A stretch of DNA of 64,000 bases from Stenocarpella maydis (taxonomy: Eukaryota; Ascomycota; Sordariomycetes; Diaporthales; Diaporthaceae), in assembly GCA_002270565.1 (NCBI GenBank), contig NQMI01000036.1, positions 186,001-250,000 of the forward strand, written 5' to 3'. Both the position numbers and the translations under genes were made by a program. The first letter of the stretch is position 1; each line of letters starts with the position of its first letter. Positions 58,251 through 64,000 of this stretch are shown here, piece by piece. Below the pieces are notes generated by a model. The model did no database searches. It was not told the DNA's origin and worked only from the letters and a program-made list of their open reading frames with translations.

Positions 58251-59303
58251 CTAACGTTTCGCGAAATGTACTTCCGAAGATGTTGAACAAACATCTCCTT
58301 CGCTGGTGTCATCCGTGTCGCGCGCGCGCGACTGACTGTGTATTGTAATCTCAGTCGTCTTCGTCGGGTATGCATTCGGTGCAGGCGTAACATGACTGGC
58401 CTCCCCCTTTCCGATGCGAATCTCATACTGAGGCTCATTGGTTACTGTGAAGTGCCTTGAGCGCTCGCCGTTGAATGTCTCCAGCGCAACACCGTTCCCA
58501 TTCCCGCGTTTCTGGCTGCGTGTGTAGACACTGCTGTTCGTGGCGCCCCGTGTGAGGCTGACGAGTTGGTTGAGGATGCTGAACTCGAGCTTGAGCTTGA
58601 TGCTATACGCCAGCGGCTTCCAAGCGGTCTGGATCTGGAACAGGTTGGTGAACTCGAGAGCCAGGATTGTCACGTCGAGTAAGACAACCAGGACATTAAC
58701 CAGGATCAGGTGGTTCATGACCTTCCCGGTGCGCGTATCGCCAAGGCTCTTCTCAAGGTTCAGACGACTTGTTGTCTGCCAGACATAGAGCGCAGAAATA
58801 ATGATCTCTTGAACGAAGAAGACGCTGAGTTGGATCTTCTCGAAGATGTCGTAAGGCTTGCGGAACGGCTCCGGATTCGCAGAATTAACGCCGTAGACAA
58901 GGACGATGACGGGGAGATGGAGCCAGGTTGCGTTGGCCATGATCATGTATAGAACCAGCCGCAGGCGCTTCTGGCTCCGCATGACAATATGCAAACGCGA
59001 GTATAGCACAACCGACTGACCTGTGACCATGCTGCACCAGCCGATCAAGATGAGCGTCGCGTAGATATTGGCCTCCGCAGTCAGTCTCAGGTGCATCAGC
59101 AGGTAGCCCGTCGCATTGAATGCGATTCCCCAGGTCGCGACAAGAATGCTCCAAAAATACAATCCCGAGCGCTTTTTGAACGAAGTGAAGATCAAGATGG
59201 TAAGCTCGAGCACATTATAGTAAGCGAGACTGATGAGTATGCAGATGACAATTATGACAGTGGCCGCCTGGCTGCCGTTGTTGGGGACATCGGTCTCCGC
59301 CAT
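58251..59303 (-). CDS. Seven-helix integral membrane protein (DUF7703-like, rhodopsin-like layout)
   Basis: Intronless, 350 aa from the ATG at 59303 (MAETDVPNNGSQ). Seven hydrophobic segments: IIVICILISLAYYNVLEL; LYFWSILVATWGIAFNATG; YATLILIGWCSMVTGQSVVL; LVLYMIMANATWLHLPVIVL; QLSVFFVQEIIISALYVW; LILVNVLVVLLDVTILAL; and a last one in WKPLAYSIKLKLEFSILNQL. A hydrophilic cytoplasmic tail of about 90 residues (Ser/Thr/Arg-rich, with QPxYEIRIGKG) follows. The wording matches a fungal family of uncharacterised seven-transmembrane proteins (DUF7703 in my recollection). The extracellular N-terminus is short and there is no retinal-binding lysine motif. A receptor-like role is possible but unproven. 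A near-cognate extension upstream of the ATG is ignored. Confidence 0.82.
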   Translation of the reverse strand: MAETDVPNNGSQAATVIIVICILISLAYYNVLELTILIFTSFKKRSGLYFWSILVATWGIAFNATGYLLMHLRLTAEANIYATLILIGWCSMVTGQSVVLYSRLHIVMRSQKRLRLVLYMIMANATWLHLPVIVLVYGVNSANPEPFRKPYDIFEKIQLSVFFVQEIIISALYVWQTTSRLNLEKSLGDTRTGKVMNHLILVNVLVVLLDVTILALEFTNLFQIQTAWKPLAYSIKLKLEFSILNQLVSLTRGATNSSVYTRSQKRGNGNGVALETFNGERSRHFTVTNEPQYEIRIGKGEASHVTPAPNAYPTKTTEITIHSQSRARDTDDTSEGDVCSTSSEVHFAKR

Positions 59304-60041
59304 GACTGCCAGCGCTCTGTGAAAAGATGGCGGGATATGCAACAATGCCTAGCAGGACGCAGGTTGACCAGAGGTAGAAATCATAGATGTGGGAAACCAG
59401 AGGCGGAAACAAAGTCCATCTTTGAAGAGGGGCTGTGGTTCAAGTGTCTTCGAATCCAAGCAGTCTTTGTAGCGTTCAGCCTGTATTCCATGCCGTCCCT
59501 AATTACATGCACAATCCTGGGAGTTGTGCGACGTAAAGGAGGCCTGGGGCCCCCGACACCGCCATGCTGCAAAGTAACGCCTTGGCAAATACCCTCGCCT
59601 TCTGATTTACCCAAGCTCTTTGAGGGTATCAAATTTCCTTGGGCTCCCTGGGCAACTGTCGTGATGCATGCCGTGGCCTGTATGTATTATCTGGTACACC
59701 AACCCGGGAAACGGGCAGCTTGCCAGATGCAGCCAAAAATGCGAGGGCCAAGGTGAACTCGCCGGTATGTGACTAAGTAGCTTCCCATCCTATATGCCTT
59801 CAAGGTTCATTAGCTCCGAAGTATTCCATTTTGCTCATCCCCTAAGCCGCAGCCATGGTTCATCTCATTAATTTCAACGTGCCGGGTCCCAAGGCTTTAT
59901 AATTCCCAGGAGCAAGGGTTCGCGAAATGTGGGATCTTTAACTACCGTATCTATGTTGCATACAAAGCCCCCCGCATCCGACATCCCAAGAATTTGCCCT
60001 CGCTTCGTCCCATCAATCCCACTCCTTCTAGAAAGTCCAAA
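59304..60041. promoter_or_regulatory. Shared upstream region of the membrane-protein and lactonase genes
   Basis: 0.74 kb between divergent starts. GCTTTATAATTC at about 59895 is a TATA-like element roughly 145 bp before the lactonase ATG. Open frames here overlap the membrane-protein gene antisense. Confidence 0.4.
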
Positions 60042-61495
60042 ATGTCGTTCGGTCTGGCGTTAGTTGGGTTTTTCATCCCAGTGGGAATCACCCGTGCCGC
60101 CCAAGTGCCCGCGGCTGCACAGATCGTTGACTGGAAAAGCTTCAATGTCCTTGCGAGTGTGCCCCCTCCCGCGGAGGCGAACGATTCGACGGTCTGCCCC
60201 CCCCCAAATAACTCATCCCGACTGGCTGACTGTTGCTCACATAAATCTAGATTTTCCTCTGGCCCGGTGTAACTCAAGAGTCTCTTGTGGCCAAGCCCTT
60301 CCACATTTATGATGACGAGTTCTACGATGTCATCGGGAATGATCCTTCCCTGACCCTCATTGCCTCTTCCGATACCGATCCCATCTTCCATGAAGCTGTC
60401 GTGTGGTACCCTCCTAAAGACGAGGTCTTTTTCGTACAGAATGCCGGTGCTCCCGCTGCGGGGACTGGCTTAAACAAGTCCTCCATCATCCAGAAGATCT
60501 CACTTGCAGAGGCCGAGGCCGTCCGCAAGGGTGAACTGGACAACGCGACCGTTACTGTGGTGCCCTCGAATCCCCAGGTCATCAATCCCAATGGTAAGCT
60601 ACTCGATATAACTTGCAAAAATAGTAGCTCACGGCAAACTAGGTGGCACAAACTACAAGGGTAACATCGTCTTTGCTGGGGAGGGCCAGGGTGACGATAT
60701 CACCTCGACCATGTTCCTCATGAACCCCGAGGCTCCGTTTAACACCACCGGTAAGTTCTGATGCACACCCCACATGTCTACTTCTGAGCTCATCCTTTCA
60801 AGTTCTCTTCAACAACTACTTTGGTCGCCAATTCAACTCGCTCAACGACGTTGTCATCAACCCACGTAACGGTGAACTTTACTTCACCGATACCCTTTAC
60901 GGCTTCCTCCAGGATTTTCGCCCTCCTCCAGGCCTGCGCAACCAAGTTTACCGCTACAACTTCGAGACCGGCGCTATCGCAGTCGTTGCTGACGACTTCA
61001 CATTGCCCAACGGTAGGCCCAGCGCCCACGCTATTTCCATAGCACAGGCTAACGACCGATAGGTCTCACCTTCTCACCCGATGGCAAGAGGGCGTACGTC
61101 ACCGACACCGGCATTGCCCTCGGCTTTTACGGGCGCAACCTCTCCTCTCCTGCCTCTGTCTACTCTTTCGACGTGAACGAGGACGGTACCTTCGAAAACC
61201 GCAAGACCTTTGCGTACACCGCTTCCTTCATCCCCGATGGTACGCTCCCTACCCATTCTTGTCCTTCACAAGCTAACGAGCCACAGGCGTTCATACAGAT
61301 TCTGCTGGCCGCGTCTACTCCGGTTGCGGAGACGGCGTGCACGTCTGGAATCCCTCCGGAAAGCTCATCGGCAAGATTTACACCGGGACTGTCGCTGCCA
61401 ACTTCCAGTTCGCTGGGGATGGCCGGATGATCATTACCGGGCAGACAAAGCTGTTTTACGCTACTCTGGCTGCTTCCGGCGTAGGGATACAATAG
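60042..61495 (+). CDS. Secreted SMP-30/gluconolactonase-type hydrolase (lactonohydrolase)
   Basis: Six exons: 60042-60191, 60251-60593, 60643-60750, 60803-61012, 61063-61239, 61287-61495; introns 59, 49, 52, 50 and 47 bp; 398 aa. The N-terminal signal peptide MSFGLALVGFFIPVGITRA points to secretion. The beta-propeller body shows FHEAVVWYPPKDEVFFVQNA, GNIVFAGEGQGDD, FNSLNDVVINPRNGELYFTD followed by TLYGFLQDFRPPPGLRNQVYRY, LPNGLTFSPDGKRAYVTDTG, and PDGVHTDSAGRVYSGCGDGV followed by HVWNPSGKLIGKI. The acidic and Asn residues that bind the divalent metal in SMP-30 lactonases (E in the first blade, N-D in SLND, N-G, D-G) are in place. Such fungal proteins open sugar or aliphatic lactones; the substrate is not predictable. 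The donor of the first intron is GTCTGC; the other donors start GTAAG or GTA. Confidence 0.92.
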
Positions 61496-63763
61496 CTACA
61501 GAAGGACTCACTGCCTTGTCGGAATGTCCTGGGGTAGGCATGGGGCGTAATCACAGGATATCTCGAATTCTGTCAGATCAACGTCTGGTGTTCGATTTAA
61601 GCTATTTAATAGAGGGCTCTCGGCCACCCCGCTCCCACCGCTAGTCTAATAGAGAAGGAATTCTGCACGATGTTGGTTCCTCTGACTTTGTAGTTCCCTA
61701 CCGAAAAGTCGCAGGAGCAAGTGTGACATTTTCGAAGACTAGGGAAGACTACAATGTGGTTATCGGTTGCTCACCTGATTGTTCAATACAATGGCATCGT
61801 ATAGCTATGGTAATCGCCACGATGGGATCAGAAACATATTCTCCTTAGCTTTCAGTATCCGCACGATATTGGCGTTCATGGACTATAGTTCTGTATTTAT
61901 TAGCCGCTGTAGTATTATGTACCCGGCCCACATTCGGCGCACCCTATATTTACCGCAGCTCCTCACCCTTAATATATTAAGGAACCCCGTAAAGAAAAAC
62001 TTTAATTTCTCAATAAGGAATTTTTTTTTAAAAAAAAACCAGTAAACTTAATATAACATATTATAATAATATTTCTTTCAAAAGATGAAACTTTTATATC
62101 TTAAATTAAATTGAATAAAAAACTTAAAAAGGCTTAAATTACTATTAAAGTAATGATACTTAATAATGACAATAATTCTAATAATACCCCTAATTCTAAT
62201 AAAAGAAGGCTTAGTTATTATTATAAGTAGAAATTAATATGAAGAATAGTAGTATAGTTGTTGGTAAGGGTCTGCTGTATTAAGGGGGGTGTGCTGAATG
62301 TGGGCCAGGTACGTTCTGTCTAACGCACTTCCAAAAGGCAGTCTTCTGGGCCCTTTATACAATTATTTCAGCCATCCGCCCCTTCAGATATGATTGACAG
62401 CATAGGATTCCAACCGGTTCCGCCTGTCAATGCCATATTTTCGTCATGGAGTAATGGCCTCGTGCCCCCAGTGTTATAAATTCATAATCTTGACGCTGAC
62501 AGTGCATACTTGAGGTCTGGATTCATGTACTGCTTTGGTAGTAGATTTTATCGGAATGTAGGTTCGTCACCTCCACAGCAGGCACACTTAATATAGGGCA
62601 TTGTGTAGATTTGCCATCTGGCCTTGCGAGGCGACCCGAGATCCCTACTACACATTAAGCACGGGTCACACAGGAAAAGCGGGCGAGTACAAGTAGCCTA
62701 CCGTACTGGGCGACTGTGCCCTGGTTGAACAGCTGGCAGAGAAAGTAGGTGCTATAGGGCTGGCAAATAATAAACAAATCCTCAAGCGTTAGCGGATTAC
62801 TAACTATTAACAGCCTCCTCCTAACTAATAAGGCTTCAACATGCCATCTGACCGAGGTAGAATCAAAGAGCAATTGTTTCCAATTAGGAGAACCCCTCTC
62901 TTTTTTTTTCCCCCCCTACCGGATTAAAGCTATTCCCAAAGACTTCAAGTCCTTCACCACTTCATTAATCTCCTAAGTATGCACTGGAATATTATTGCCT
63001 TTAAGTTAAAGGGAAGGAAGGTTTGGAGGACCTTACCATCACCTAACAGAACTAATCACAAGGCTTCAAATCTACCCTCTTGATGGTTAGCGATCCGCCA
63101 ACAGTTAGATAACCAATAAGGGTATCTTTCTGAGCACCCGTAAGAAGGGCCCACGGTCCCCCACTACGGTAGATGTTCATCCTTATCAATTAATATAGGG
63201 CATTGATAGATGCCACTACTGCAATTACCCACTACTTAGTCACGTTCTATATAGTTAGCTTGTGTTCGGGCTGAAGCGACTTCCACTCATCGAGACATGG
63301 CCAAAGCAGACAGAGAGATATGGAAATGGCATGTGTCATTTGCCCGCTGTGGAGCAGTCTGGCTTGAGTTTTTGTGTTATATCATTGCTGCTGATCGGCG
63401 GATTTGTCTCACAAAAGAATCAGGGCGTGCTGAGATAACCCGTCTAAGAGAGCCCACCGCTTGGTTCGGGTGAGCAGACAGAACTCTGCAGTTTTTCTTT
63501 TCATCATGATCCGGGGAGCCAGTCGCTCATCGAACTTATAGGTCGAAGCGGAGGAGATAGTCCTGAGAAACCGAGGGAGAATCTGTTGGAATTGCGCGGC
63601 TTTGAACAAAAGACTGGCTGGTATGTTTTACTATCGGAACTCAATAGCTATAAAATCGAATGCTTTATGATTTAAGAAGTGGATTTCGGGTCATTTCCAC
63701 TCCAATGGAACATTTTACCCGCTACATATACCTCCTACCACAGCTTTTGTCGAATTATATCAC
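61496..63763. other. Intergenic region including a third AT-rich patch
   Basis: 2.3 kb without a supportable gene. 61960-62260 is AT-rich, with homopolymer runs (T10/A9 at about 62021-62039) and TAATA tracts, probably decayed repeat DNA. A C/T homopolymer stretch lies at about 62900-62920. The last 100 bp before 63764 could be a promoter for the right-edge gene. Confidence 0.45.
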
Positions 63764-63966
63764 GATGCTAACAAAACACTTTGTGTCCATCAGCCTTTCT
63801 AGTCTCTTCAGTGATGACGAGCCCATTGTCAGTATCCCAGCTGAACTCCAGAGCAGGCACACTCACGCAGCCAGTTTTGTTGACCTCACCCCTGTGGATA
63901 TCCTCACAAGTGCCTTGAGCGCGCCGGAGATTGGCTCGTACAAGGCCCTTCGAGGCAAGGGTTTTG
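63764..63966 (+). CDS. Possible first exon of a gene leaving the right edge
   Basis: ATG at 63764 (MLTKHFVSISLSSLFSDDEP) opens 67 codons that read as ordinary protein (FVDLTPVDILTSALSAPEIG, YKALRGKGF) and end at a consensus GTGAGT donor at 63967. Alternative in-frame ATGs lie at 63666 and 63704. The family is not recognisable from this fragment; without the following exons the call rests on the open frame plus the donor. Confidence 0.35.
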
Positions 63967-64000
63967 TGAGTATCACCAGACTATCAGTATGATATGCCGC

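Overview
The window is nuclear DNA of a filamentous ascomycete, most likely a sordariomycete. The genes have short GT-AG introns (about 47-180 bp) with CTRAY-type branch sites. Families restricted to or typical of Pezizomycotina are present: a Zn2Cys6 regulator with a fungal_trans domain, scytalone dehydratase, a DUF2293 protein and a DUF7703-like membrane protein. GC-rich coding DNA alternates with AT-rich islands full of decayed repeats. The species cannot be named from this evidence.

Layout. 1-326 holds the 5' end of a minus-strand gene leaving the left edge. About 18 kb follow with almost no supportable coding sequence: a purine/pyrimidine-biased upstream region, microsatellites, and an AT-rich island (13.74-14.9 kb) with a 442-bp foldback element and a nested small inverted-repeat element. 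From 18.5 kb genes are dense: Zn2Cys6 regulator (+), a dead APC-type permease (-), MFS transporter (-), kelch protein (+), an unrecognised spliced gene (+), aldehyde dehydrogenase (+), DUF2293 protein with a broken tail (+), scytalone dehydratase SCD1 (+), RAD5 (-), NDUFAF6-like complex I assembly factor (+, divergent from RAD5), ankyrin protein (-), FAD oxidoreductase (+), four-module ZZ-finger protein (+), a 560-residue protein with a prion-like tail (+) and a WW-domain protein (-). A second AT island (56.0-57.0 kb) carries relatives of both repeats of the first. Then come a seven-helix membrane protein (-), a secreted SMP-30/lactonase-type hydrolase (+), a third AT-rich patch and a first exon running off the right edge.

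How the genes relate. RAD5 and the NDUFAF6-like gene share a promoter of about 0.2 kb. The regulator, permease remnant and MFS transporter look like a transport/regulation neighbourhood that has lost one transporter. SCD1 supplies the scytalone and vermelone dehydration steps of DHN-melanin synthesis, but no other melanin gene is in the window. No CRISPR array, rRNA gene, convincing tRNA gene or intact autonomous transposon was found. Gene models were built by hand from splice signals and phase arithmetic; predicted lengths are for those models.
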